Position numbers and translations under genes: made by a program. From Proteiniphilum sp. UBA4977 (lineage in GTDB: Bacteria; Bacteroidota; Bacteroidia; Bacteroidales; Dysgonomonadaceae), in assembly GCA_002398565.1 (NCBI GenBank), contig DGZP01000036.1:44126-50985 (forward strand): a stretch of DNA of 6,860 nt, given 5' to 3'. The notes beneath the pieces are model-generated. The model had not been told where the DNA came from, made no database searches, and worked only from the letters and a program-made list of their open reading frames with translations. Positions within the stretch are counted from its first letter, which is position 1. Every line of letters starts with the position of its first letter. Below are positions 1 to 6,860 of this stretch, piece after piece.

Positions 1-1896
1 TTCATCGACTCAGGGGAACTGGAGTCAGCTGTCCTTCGTACCGAAGTACGACTGTCCGATCTGATACAGTTAATCATGGCGGTGGATGGTGTAAAAATCA
101 TAAAGGATATTTCGATCAAAGACTGTAATAACCCGGATGACGATGCGGGTGAATGGATAATTTGCGTGGAGCCGGGCAAGAAGCCGGTACGTTGTTCAGA
201 TAGTGCTTACAGCTACTTTAAGAACGTTTTACCGGTGAACGTAAACAAAAAGAAAGTGGAGCATTACCTCGATACAATAAAAAAAGAGGAAAGAGAAGCA
301 CAGAAAAGTGCCAAGGTGGGAATGGAGATTGAGGTGCCGCAGGGAGTTTATGCCAACACAAATGAGACGACGACCATCCAGAACGACTTCCCGGACACTT
401 ATGGTATCGGGCGCAACGGGTTACCGCCACAGGTACCCACCGCCAGGAAATCACAGGCAAAACAGCTGAAAGCCTATCTGCTTTTTTTCGATCAGGTGCT
501 GGCCACTTATTTTGCACACCTCGGAAAGGTGAAAGATCTTCTCTCTGTCGATCAACGATTGAAGAAGACATACTTCACTCAGGCGGTACAGGATATCAAG
601 GATTTTGAGGAACTGGTGGCAGATTATCCCGCAGGCGATCCGGAACAACTGACCCATAAGCTGCTTGGTGATCTGGACAACGATGTGCAGCGTAAAAATA
701 AGATCCTCGATCATCTTGTGGCCCGTTTTGCCGAGAAGTTCACCGACTATGCCTTCCTGATGAAACAACTGTATGCCGATTATGCCGACATGGCAATCCT
801 TCAGTCGAAACAAGGCTTTTTGAAAGACTACGATGTAACCAGCCGGGGGCGGGGTAGTGCATTCAATTATTATCGGCAACCTGCAGAGGATCTATGGGAC
901 ACAGAAAATGTGGCGGGTGTGCAAAAACGAATTGCCCGTCTTGCCGGTATCAGAGATTATTCACGGAGAGATCTGTCGGGATCATTGATTGAGATTTATG
1001 ATCTTGTCGATGCTGACGGTATCACCGTGTACCGCTGGCGAATTTTTGACACGGGAGGTAACATTATTCTGTCGGCTACCGAAAATTATCACACACCACA
1101 GGAAGCCCGGGACGAAGTTTATCATGCCATGGTGAAAATAGTGACGACTTCTTCCGGGTCAATCGATACAGCATTTGAAAGTGAAATCGCCGACGAAACG
1201 GTAGTGGGAAATTTTGAAATACAGATTTCAGCTACCGGTAAATATTCCTTCAATGTGCTTGACAGGGAAGCCGATCCTGATGGACCCGACAGGGTGATTG
1301 CCCGACAGTATACTTACCACGAAACAGAAGAGGAAATCAAGGAAGCCATTCTTGCACTTATCGCATTCATGACGGACATGTTCAGTGAAGAAGGTATGTT
1401 CTTGATCGAACATATCCTGTTACGCCCCGACGTAACAACCGAAACAGTATCACAGGATCAGTTTATGACGATCTGCGACGACGACTGTAGGGGGTGTCAC
1501 CCCATTGATCCTTATTCTTTCAGGGTTACCGTGGTCTTGCCCGGGTGGACATACCGCTTTGCCAACATCGATTTTCGAAATTTCCTTGCAGAACTTATCC
1601 GCAAAGAGCTACCTGCTCACGTGCTGGCCCGTATTTGCTGGGTAGGTTACCGTGAGGGGCAGGTTCCCGATGAAGACAATGATATGCTCCGGCTGGAAAA
1701 GGCGTACAAAGCATTCCTTCTGGCAAAAACTAATCTGGGACAGAAACAGGATAAAGAGAAATTAAAAGAACTAAATAAAGTATTGAATGAATTAAGTTCT
1801 GTTTATCCCACAGGTAGACTGATCGATTGCAATGAGGAAAATGAAATACTGGAAGGCAAGATTATCCTTGGCCGTACCAACATAGGAAATATTTAA
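1..1896 (+). CDS. eCIS baseplate-region protein, C-terminal part (5' partial)
   Basis: The frame is open from base 1, so the ATG at 76 is internal; 25 residues precede it and match the family (a stretch like RLSDLIQLIM-VDGVK, as in baseplate J-type wedge proteins). I recognise the pattern of a large, mostly unnamed protein encoded beside baseplate J genes in Bacteroidota eCIS loci. Numbering from the ATG at 76, the order is: linker with YGIGRNGLP; a helical block from about residue 123 (RKSQAKQLKAYLLFFDQ) through ILDHLVARFAEKFTDY (about 210-226); a WDTENV..VQKRIARL motif from W274; two similar alpha/beta modules (about 303-356 and 379-432); an IEHILLRP motif; a Cys cluster (C467, C471, C474); a DPYSFRVTVVLPGW block ending PAHVLARICWV; a charged helix; and a conserved tail with LIDC and LGRTNIG. 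There is no signal peptide or membrane segment in the visible part. It probably acts in the baseplate; the exact role is inferred from context. It shares an operon with the next gene, 10 nt downstream. Confidence 0.82.
   Translation, partial: FIDSGELESAVLRTEVRLSDLIQLIMAVDGVKIIKDISIKDCNNPDDDAGEWIICVEPGKKPVRCSDSAYSYFKNVLPVNVNKKKVEHYLDTIKKEEREAQKSAKVGMEIEVPQGVYANTNETTTIQNDFPDTYGIGRNGLPPQVPTARKSQAKQLKAYLLFFDQVLATYFAHLGKVKDLLSVDQRLKKTYFTQAVQDIKDFEELVADYPAGDPEQLTHKLLGDLDNDVQRKNKILDHLVARFAEKFTDYAFLMKQLYADYADMAILQSKQGFLKDYDVTSRGRGSAFNYYRQPAEDLWDTENVAGVQKRIARLAGIRDYSRRDLSGSLIEIYDLVDADGITVYRWRIFDTGGNIILSATENYHTPQEARDEVYHAMVKIVTTSSGSIDTAFESEIADETVVGNFEIQISATGKYSFNVLDREADPDGPDRVIARQYTYHETEEEIKEAILALIAFMTDMFSEEGMFLIEHILLRPDVTTETVSQDQFMTICDDDCRGCHPIDPYSFRVTVVLPGWTYRFANIDFRNFLAELIRKELPAHVLARICWVGYREGQVPDEDNDMLRLEKAYKAFLLAKTNLGQKQDKEKLKELNKVLNELSSVYPTGRLIDCNEENEILEGKIILGRTNIGNI
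982..1371 (+). other. Tandem pair of YegP/DUF1508-like modules within the baseplate-region protein
   Basis: Two segments of about 54 residues each, at 982-1143 and 1210-1371, share a layout. Each has a short strand (LIEIYDL / NFEIQIS), an aromatic strand with a turn (YRWRIFDTGGNIILSA / YSFNVLDR...RVIARQ), then a short loop and a helix of acidic and aliphatic residues (TPQEARDEVYHAMVKI / TEEEIKEAILALIAFM). This resembles the small YegP/DUF1508 fold, which often occurs as tandem repeats. The similarity is weak and judged by eye; the second copy has a longer turn (PDGPDR). The fold assignment is an inference. Confidence 0.4.
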
Positions 1897-1906
1897 TACA
1901 TAAGCT

Positions 1907-4900
1907 ATGGCAGAGAAATTAAGTGGCATTACCACACAGTACCATATGTTCGTCGATAACCAGGTATTGACAAAAGATCAACTGAATGGGTTCATCGATT
2001 ATTTTGAAGATCAGCACCGGCTGTCACGTGTTTTCCTGCACGGGGTAGGTACTGTTTGCGGCTTTAAGCTGCATCATAACAGTCCGGAAGGAACAGTGAC
2101 CCTATCCCGTGGTGTGGGCGTTACTACTGACGGAGACCTGATCCTGCTCCGTAAGGATATCGCGGGATCGTCCGAAAAATCCATCGACCTGAAGGAGATT
2201 CAATTTACCCATTTCCGGAAGTTCGGGGATAATTTTGCGAATTACCCCTTTTTCAGGAAAAAAGAGGATGGTGGCGAAACAGAAACCATCATGGATTTAT
2301 GGGAGATACTGCCTGAGCAAACCGAAGGGGAGAAACCGCTGGGGGAAATGCCCGACGTGGGAAACAAGGTAGTAGTGTTGTACCTTGAATCCTATGCCAG
2401 AGAGGGTGATTTGTGTACCAGTATCGACTGTGACAACCAGGGTATCGAACAGGTTGCCCGGCTCAGAGTATTGCTGATTTCAAAGGAAGATGCAACGTAC
2501 ATGGTCAAGAGGGACACTCTCTTTTCCAAATATGAACGAATCGATGAATATTTCGATCTCCCCGAAGTGGCTGTTCCCCGCGTGATCTTGAATCCGAACA
2601 ATACTTCCAGTTATGAAAACCTCAAACTGGCTTTTCACAAGGCAATCAACAACAAAGTATTCTTCAGTAACCTCTCTGTGGGGATTACAAAAATCCTGAA
2701 AGATTTTGACACCATCCTGCAAATGAAATTGCCTAAAAACAGTTTGGCGTCCCTTTTGGCTAAACTGAATGAAATTGCGGGAACCGGCAGTTTCAACATT
2801 CCGTTTAATGTACAGTACCGATACGACTTCTTTAAAGATGTGACGGATATATACCTGGAAATCAAGGCGCATATTCTCTCATTAAGAGAAGAGTGCTGCC
2901 CCGATACACATGCTTTTCCCAAACATCTGCTCCTCGGTAGCCTCGATGAAACAGAGAGCTCCGTAAAACATTTCCGGCATGGGTTTTACAAATCTCCATC
3001 ACTCTCGTGTGGCTCCGGAAAACTCGAAGAATGCAGGAGCCTGGTGCTGCGACTGATCGAGATCATCAGCAGATTCGGCGAAAAAACGGGAGAGATAAAA
3101 ATCACTCCTTCAAAAAAAATGGGGACGCCGGGCGAGCGCGCCATTCCGTTTTATTACACTGTAGATCACTCATTACTGGAATACTGGAATTATGACAAGA
3201 CCAAAAAAAATTCCCCGGATACCAACCTGGGCTATCATCGTGAAAGGCTGGCCAAACTGCCGCATATCCAGGATCCGCTGAGCTACAACATCGACGGCTT
3301 CGATTTTTACCGGATCGAAGGGCATCAGGGAAAAGATTACAAAACAGCGCTTGATGAGATTAACGATCAAAAAGAACGGTACGGATTGGCATTCGACGTA
3401 AAAGCATTGTCAATAAGCCTGAACACCGAAAGTCTGAATATCAATCAGTATGAATGCGAATTTGAAGATCTGAAGGTACTATTAAATGCCTGGACGGCCG
3501 AACAGGAATGTATCCTCGCCCAGGTTTCCTCATTTTTCTCCGGTTTCAGTCTTGTAAAACCGGGCGCAAATGTAAAGGATCCCGTTTTGACACACCGTAC
3601 CAAAAAAAATGCTTTTGCGGTAAATAAAGCCGCCTTCCCCCGTATGACAACCATTGCCGACAGCTTTACCACTGAAAAAGATGCACTTGGAAGCATACTG
3701 GTAAAAGCTTATGAAGAGACAAGAGGCGGGTCGGTCAACGACGTGATTGCAAAATCCAGAACCATGGTGGAATCGCAGCTTTCCGATGAGACATGGAGAG
3801 AGCAACCCGAGATGAAAACATTTGTCATAGATCAATCCATTGAACTGCTGGCATGGTCCAACGAACTCGTAACGAAAATGCCGGTGAGCATTCGGGATTT
3901 CACAATAAGTCAGGTCGATACGTACAAGCTTACCCTGGAGGAACTATGTAAACGGGTCAAGCTGATGAAGAACCGCTATCAGCAGATCGAACTGAGCCAA
4001 AGCATGAAACTATTCATGGACCTGTTGATTAACCAGCTTTCCCATGTCTGCTGCTCGGGTAAAAAGATTGAAATTTTGTTCGAAGAGATCGACAACCGAA
4101 AGGAAAGGATTCTGCTCCGGCTGCAGCTGACCCGGTTTATCGAAAAACATCCGGGCCTTGAGCACAAGGCAGGTGTACAACCCGGCGGTACCTTTGTACT
4201 GGTTTACCTCAACAAAATTCAGACCAAACCGATACGTACAATAAATCCAGAGAGACATGACATAGCTGATAACCTTGCAGTTGCAGGGATTAAGTCATCT
4301 TCATTCGAAGAGACAGAAAAACGATTATCCCTGTTCGGGAGATACACAGAATATCTGAAAAAGGAGAATCCGGACGACGAAGAGATATTGAGAATTGAAA
4401 CGCTGATGAAAGAAGAACGGTCCCGGCTTTCGGGAAGAGTCCCGGCATATGCCAATATCCCGGACAATACGGTGGTAGCCGACTTTTCCCTGCCGTATCT
4501 CTGCTGTTCCGACTGTTCCCCGGTAAATTTTATAATACAGAAGGAGCCACCGATAGACAACTGTGTTGAGAAAGCCAAAGAGGGTATGTGGGCGGACCTC
4601 AAGATTCTACAGACACTTCATCTTTCCGGTTCCAATTTTGTGGTGCCGGTCTGGATGTCGACAAGCGAATTGTACGGAGGCACAGCCGACTTTGGAAAAG
4701 GAGTGCTCGACGAGGTGAATAATTTCCTGGCAGGAAATTACAATGAAAGACTGGAGGAGATGTTTTCCAATTTATGGACGGAAACCTTTAGGCTGATCAT
4801 GGAACTTTCCGGCAATCCCGACAGCGAGGAGTTTCAGCATCTGGTGCAAATATTTAGTTTACAAATACGCCTGTTTTATAATCTAACCGGATGTCAGCGC

Positions 4901-5101
4901 AACGATGTACTCGACGTATCCGGTGAAATGCTGAAGCGCTTGCTGGAACAGATTATTGCCATGCTCAAAAATTTGAGGGAACGTGACATTAAACTGCCGG
5001 AATCGTTCCGTCCATTTTTGGAAGAATGGGCGAAAAGAGTAGCCGGCAAGGAACTTTTGGAAGAACATGTCAAATTTATATTAAACGATAATCTGGTATA
5101 A
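1907..5101 (+). CDS. Large eCIS-associated structural or assembly protein of unknown function
   Basis: A complete 1064-residue protein. ATG at 1907 is the natural start: it lies 10 nt after the previous stop, has an AT-rich leader without Shine-Dalgarno, and is followed directly by a conserved-looking N-terminus (YHMFVDNQVLTKDQLNGFID, then GVGTVCGF and SRGVGVTTDGDLIL, about residues 12-80). Other segments I recognise from unnamed Bacteroidota eCIS proteins are: a CTSIDCDNQG motif (C170, C175); ITPSKK followed by AIPFYY and EYWNYDKT (about 397-435); FYRIEGHQGK (467-476); HPGLEHKAGVQPGGTFVLVY (748-767); and VVADFSLPYLCCSDC (to C870). The last third is largely charged helix. No signal peptide, membrane span, Walker motif or catalytic signature is visible, so a cytoplasmic structural or assembly role is likeliest. 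Position between the baseplate-region gene and the tape measure suggests a baseplate, fibre or scaffold part, comparable in location only to Afp12/Afp13. No biochemical function is claimed. Confidence 0.78.
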   Translation: MAEKLSGITTQYHMFVDNQVLTKDQLNGFIDYFEDQHRLSRVFLHGVGTVCGFKLHHNSPEGTVTLSRGVGVTTDGDLILLRKDIAGSSEKSIDLKEIQFTHFRKFGDNFANYPFFRKKEDGGETETIMDLWEILPEQTEGEKPLGEMPDVGNKVVVLYLESYAREGDLCTSIDCDNQGIEQVARLRVLLISKEDATYMVKRDTLFSKYERIDEYFDLPEVAVPRVILNPNNTSSYENLKLAFHKAINNKVFFSNLSVGITKILKDFDTILQMKLPKNSLASLLAKLNEIAGTGSFNIPFNVQYRYDFFKDVTDIYLEIKAHILSLREECCPDTHAFPKHLLLGSLDETESSVKHFRHGFYKSPSLSCGSGKLEECRSLVLRLIEIISRFGEKTGEIKITPSKKMGTPGERAIPFYYTVDHSLLEYWNYDKTKKNSPDTNLGYHRERLAKLPHIQDPLSYNIDGFDFYRIEGHQGKDYKTALDEINDQKERYGLAFDVKALSISLNTESLNINQYECEFEDLKVLLNAWTAEQECILAQVSSFFSGFSLVKPGANVKDPVLTHRTKKNAFAVNKAAFPRMTTIADSFTTEKDALGSILVKAYEETRGGSVNDVIAKSRTMVESQLSDETWREQPEMKTFVIDQSIELLAWSNELVTKMPVSIRDFTISQVDTYKLTLEELCKRVKLMKNRYQQIELSQSMKLFMDLLINQLSHVCCSGKKIEILFEEIDNRKERILLRLQLTRFIEKHPGLEHKAGVQPGGTFVLVYLNKIQTKPIRTINPERHDIADNLAVAGIKSSSFEETEKRLSLFGRYTEYLKKENPDDEEILRIETLMKEERSRLSGRVPAYANIPDNTVVADFSLPYLCCSDCSPVNFIIQKEPPIDNCVEKAKEGMWADLKILQTLHLSGSNFVVPVWMSTSELYGGTADFGKGVLDEVNNFLAGNYNERLEEMFSNLWTETFRLIMELSGNPDSEEFQHLVQIFSLQIRLFYNLTGCQRNDVLDVSGEMLKRLLEQIIAMLKNLRERDIKLPESFRPFLEEWAKRVAGKELLEEHVKFILNDNLV

Positions 5102-5105
5102 TTTG
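5099..5105 (+). promoter_or_regulatory. Stop/start junction with TTG initiation codon
   Basis: The TAA of the preceding gene (5099-5101) is followed by one base and then TTG (5103-5105). An in-frame TAA at 5082-5084 prevents a longer form, and the next in-frame ATG (5160) would remove the conserved HIIEKVFVEV N-terminus of the tape-measure family. TTG is therefore the best start. No Shine-Dalgarno is visible, and the ATG at 5107 is out of frame. The spacing suggests that translation depends on ribosomes finishing the upstream gene. Confidence 0.65.
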
Positions 5106-6569
5106 AATGTTTACTCACATATAATTGAAAAGGTGTTTGTCGAGGTGAACACGGCAAACATGACGACTGCCACAGCGATCAGGGACAACATTGCCGGCCT
5201 GCTGGAGCAACGGTTCTTTCCGGAACTCTCGAAAATACTGGATGAATGGAGCCCGACGGATAAGATAATCCGTTTTCAAACATTCGATCTGAATGTACGG
5301 ATTCCGGCCGACAACTGGGCTGACAGGCTGGAGAAAGTGATGACCGACCTGTTTTTGCAACGGATGAAGGCTGTAGTCGGCTCTCCTGATGACGGGAAGA
5401 GCGGCGTTACGTTGCAAAATGGCATGGAGATCATTCCTGTTGAAGGAAACAGGGAGGAACTGTTTTTCTTTTTTCTTGAAAAGGGCCGTCTCCCCTGGTT
5501 TGGGACAAAAGTCGATCTTCTTGAGTTTTTGCAACTCAAAAATTGGAAAGAAAGTCTCGAAAAACCGGAATTTTTAAACCGGTTGATCAATCTGTTGAAA
5601 AAGGGATCGGGGATGAACGACCGGTTTATCTTTCAACTCGAAGAGAAACAGAAAATGCTTTTCTTAAAAAAGATCAACCCGGCTGTCGAAAAAGCGACAG
5701 ATGTAGTACATCTGATGCATATCGTGCCCGCTGATGCAAAGGCCTCTTTCTTCAGTTTTTTACTGGAAATTTCCCTCGGTAGTGAAACTGCAAGGCTACA
5801 GCATTCTTCCAGACAGCTGGCCAGCGCGCTTGGAAAGATATCCGGACTGAAAACAAAAAAGCCGGTCAGTACACTGCTTCCCGTATTAATCGGAATCATG
5901 CAAAAAAGTAACCTGTTATCCAATAGGGAGAAAGAAAAAATTGCTGAAATTATTTCAGCTTCGTCAGGAACAGACAGAACTGTCTTTCCTTATGTAAAGG
6001 GAATTGAGAACCGTACTGAATTCCCGATGATCGAAGAGGTTGGACAGGAATCATTTTTCACACCCGATAAAGGAGGTATCGCCGTACAAAATGCGGGGCT
6101 TATTTTACTTCATCCCTTTTTGAAAACATTTTTTCAGGCTATTGAAGTACTGGATGAAAGGGATCAGATCAAAGAATCAGCACGCTCTCTGGCCATTCAG
6201 ACACTTCATTTCGTGGCTACGGGCGAAAGCGATTTTTTTGAGTGTGACCTGGTTTTTGAAAAAATTCTGTGCGGTGTATCGCTTACAATACCAGTGAAGA
6301 GAGAAAGTCTTTTATCTAAAAGAATAAAGGATGAAAGCAGGCAGCTTCTATGTGAAGTAATCAGACAGTGGCCTGCATTAAAAAACAGTTCACCCGATGG
6401 ATTACGCCAACTGTTTATCCAACGAGACGGAAAACTGGTACAGGAAGAACACCATTATAAACTGCTGATGGAACGGAAAGCCCAGGACATCCTGCTCGAC
6501 AAATTGAACTGGAATAGCTCGTTGGCAAAAATTCCATGGAGAACAGAGCTATTATTTGTGGAGTGGTAA
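5103..6569 (+). CDS. Contractile injection system tape-measure protein (CIS_TMP, Afp14/Pvc14-like)
   Basis: This protein is expected to act as the ruler that fixes the length of the inner tube and sheath during eCIS assembly. Both ends match the family. The N-terminus has HIIEKVFVEV (residues 6-15), a helix ending in LLEQRFFPELSKILDEW, then IRFQTFDLNVRIP and an amphipathic helix. The C-terminal domain has the hallmark NAGLILLHPFLKTFF (330-344), then a helix leading to HFVATGESDFFECDLVFEKILCGVSL (about 369-394). The middle is helical and charged, as expected for an extended rod. At 488 residues with a short middle, it is at the small end of what I remember for the family, which would predict a rather short particle. 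Start is TTG at 5103, tightly coupled to the gene before it. No signal peptide or membrane segment is seen; it should be cytoplasmic during assembly. Family assignment is firm; the length consequence is inference. Confidence 0.92.
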   Translation: MNVYSHIIEKVFVEVNTANMTTATAIRDNIAGLLEQRFFPELSKILDEWSPTDKIIRFQTFDLNVRIPADNWADRLEKVMTDLFLQRMKAVVGSPDDGKSGVTLQNGMEIIPVEGNREELFFFFLEKGRLPWFGTKVDLLEFLQLKNWKESLEKPEFLNRLINLLKKGSGMNDRFIFQLEEKQKMLFLKKINPAVEKATDVVHLMHIVPADAKASFFSFLLEISLGSETARLQHSSRQLASALGKISGLKTKKPVSTLLPVLIGIMQKSNLLSNREKEKIAEIISASSGTDRTVFPYVKGIENRTEFPMIEEVGQESFFTPDKGGIAVQNAGLILLHPFLKTFFQAIEVLDERDQIKESARSLAIQTLHFVATGESDFFECDLVFEKILCGVSLTIPVKRESLLSKRIKDESRQLLCEVIRQWPALKNSSPDGLRQLFIQRDGKLVQEEHHYKLLMERKAQDILLDKLNWNSSLAKIPWRTELLFVEW

Positions 6570-6633
6570 GTAAATAAGCATGTACAGGACAATACGTAAT
6601 TTCATACTGATAAATTGAAAACAAACAGATCAT
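6570..6633 (+). other. 64-nt intergenic gap before the DUF4157 gene
   Basis: This is the only real spacer between genes in the window. It is AT-rich, with no inverted repeat and T-run that would mark a terminator. TAAATTGA at 6611-6618 is an imperfect match to the Bacteroidota -7 box (TAnnTTTG), and I see no convincing -33 element at the right distance. The downstream gene is most simply read through from the operon, but separate control cannot be excluded. Confidence 0.3.
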
Positions 6634-6860
6634 ATGACAAAGACGATACAAAAATCTCAGAAGACGCCGAATACCGGTGTCACAAATAATGTGACGAGTA
6701 AGCCGTTTTTCACTAAGAAGGCGAGTAGCTCATTCTTTCCACAAGAAAATTCATTCAAGAACGAGTCTATTTTTCGAGCCCGAGAGAAGAGTGACATGAT
6801 TCAAAACAACACGGGAATACCCGATCAGTTAAAGAACGGCATTGAAAATCTATCAGGAAT
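6634..6860 (+). CDS. DUF4157 (eCIS core domain) protein, N-terminal part (3' partial)
   Basis: The ATG at 6634 opens a frame that runs off the right edge after 75 full codons. The first 55 or so residues are Lys/Ser/Thr/Asn-rich and look disordered, with spaced Phe pairs (KPFFTKK, SSFFPQE) and a further ENSF. Then comes NNTGIPDQLKNGIENLSG (residues 58-75), which matches the first helix of DUF4157/eCIS core domains; in known members this is followed by a short-residue turn leading to a HEAWH-type zinc-peptidase-like motif. That motif would lie beyond the window, so catalytic competence cannot be judged. No signal peptide is visible. DUF4157 proteins are strongly linked to eCIS loci and often carry toxin domains at the C-terminus; whether this one is a cargo toxin or an accessory protein is unknown. 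Its position directly after the tape measure supports an eCIS role. The start has no Shine-Dalgarno. Confidence 0.85.
   Translation, partial: MTKTIQKSQKTPNTGVTNNVTSKPFFTKKASSSFFPQENSFKNESIFRAREKSDMIQNNTGIPDQLKNGIENLSG

Noticed and set aside
36..51. Perfect 6-bp inverted repeat TCGTAC-CGAA-GTACGA
   Set aside because: It is inside the coding frame of the first gene, has no T-run after it, and is short enough to arise by chance.
76..78. ATG as the start of the first gene
   Set aside because: The same frame is open to base 1 and the 25 residues upstream look like conserved baseplate J-type sequence, so the gene starts outside the window.
218..879. Minus-strand open frames of 117 and 142 codons
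   Set aside because: They lie opposite a convincing coding frame, have Cys/Arg/Ser-rich or otherwise unconvincing composition, and match no family I know.
5389..5734. Short plus-strand open frames in an alternative frame within the tape-measure gene
   Set aside because: They overlap the well-supported frame entirely and their translations look like frame-shifted shadow sequence.
5115..5923. Minus-strand open frames of 139, 104 and 96 codons opposite the tape measure
   Set aside because: They are antisense to a gene with clear family signatures and show no motif of their own.
6580..6618. 12-codon open frame (MYRTIRNFILIN) in the intergenic gap
   Set aside because: It is too short, with no ribosome binding site or recognisable similarity to support it.
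6611..6618. TAAATTGA as a Bacteroidota -7 promoter box
   Set aside because: The match is imperfect and there is no clear -33 element, so a promoter call is not supported.

Overview
The window is part of an extracellular contractile injection system (eCIS) locus from a member of the Bacteroidota. An eCIS is a phage-tail-like particle related to Afp, PVC, MAC and AlgoCIS. Three things point to this. The third gene carries the conserved N- and C-terminal signatures of the CIS tape-measure family (Afp14/Pvc14-like). The fourth gene begins like the DUF4157 (eCIS core domain) proteins that accompany these loci. The first two genes match, from memory, large unnamed proteins that sit between the baseplate J-type genes and the tape measure in Bacteroidota eCIS operons. 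Base composition looks mid-40s % GC, and none of the visible starts has a Shine-Dalgarno sequence, which also fits Bacteroidota. Genus cannot be fixed from the sequence; a Bacteroidales or related anaerobe is plausible but is a guess.

All four genes are on the + strand and tightly packed. (1) 1-1896 is the 3' part of a large baseplate-region protein, open at the left edge. (2) 1907-5101, after a 10-nt gap, is a complete 1064-residue eCIS-associated protein of unknown function. (3) 5103-6569, separated by one base and starting at TTG, is a 488-residue tape-measure protein. (4) After a 64-nt gap, 6634 to the right edge is the start of a DUF4157 protein, a putative eCIS cargo or accessory factor. 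No RNA gene, insertion sequence, CRISPR array, clear promoter or terminator is visible, and no stretch over 300 bases lacks a gene.

The likely joint role is as follows. Genes 1 and 2 would be structural or assembly parts of the baseplate and fibre region. Gene 3 would set the length of the tube and sheath. Gene 4 would be a protein loaded into or acting with the particle. Roles for genes 1 and 2 are inferred from position and remembered family resemblance. The role of gene 3 is well supported. Gene 4 is supported by its N-terminus only, because the diagnostic HExxH-type motif lies beyond the window. The least described parts are gene 2, the duplicated beta module in gene 1, and the Phe-rich leader of gene 4.
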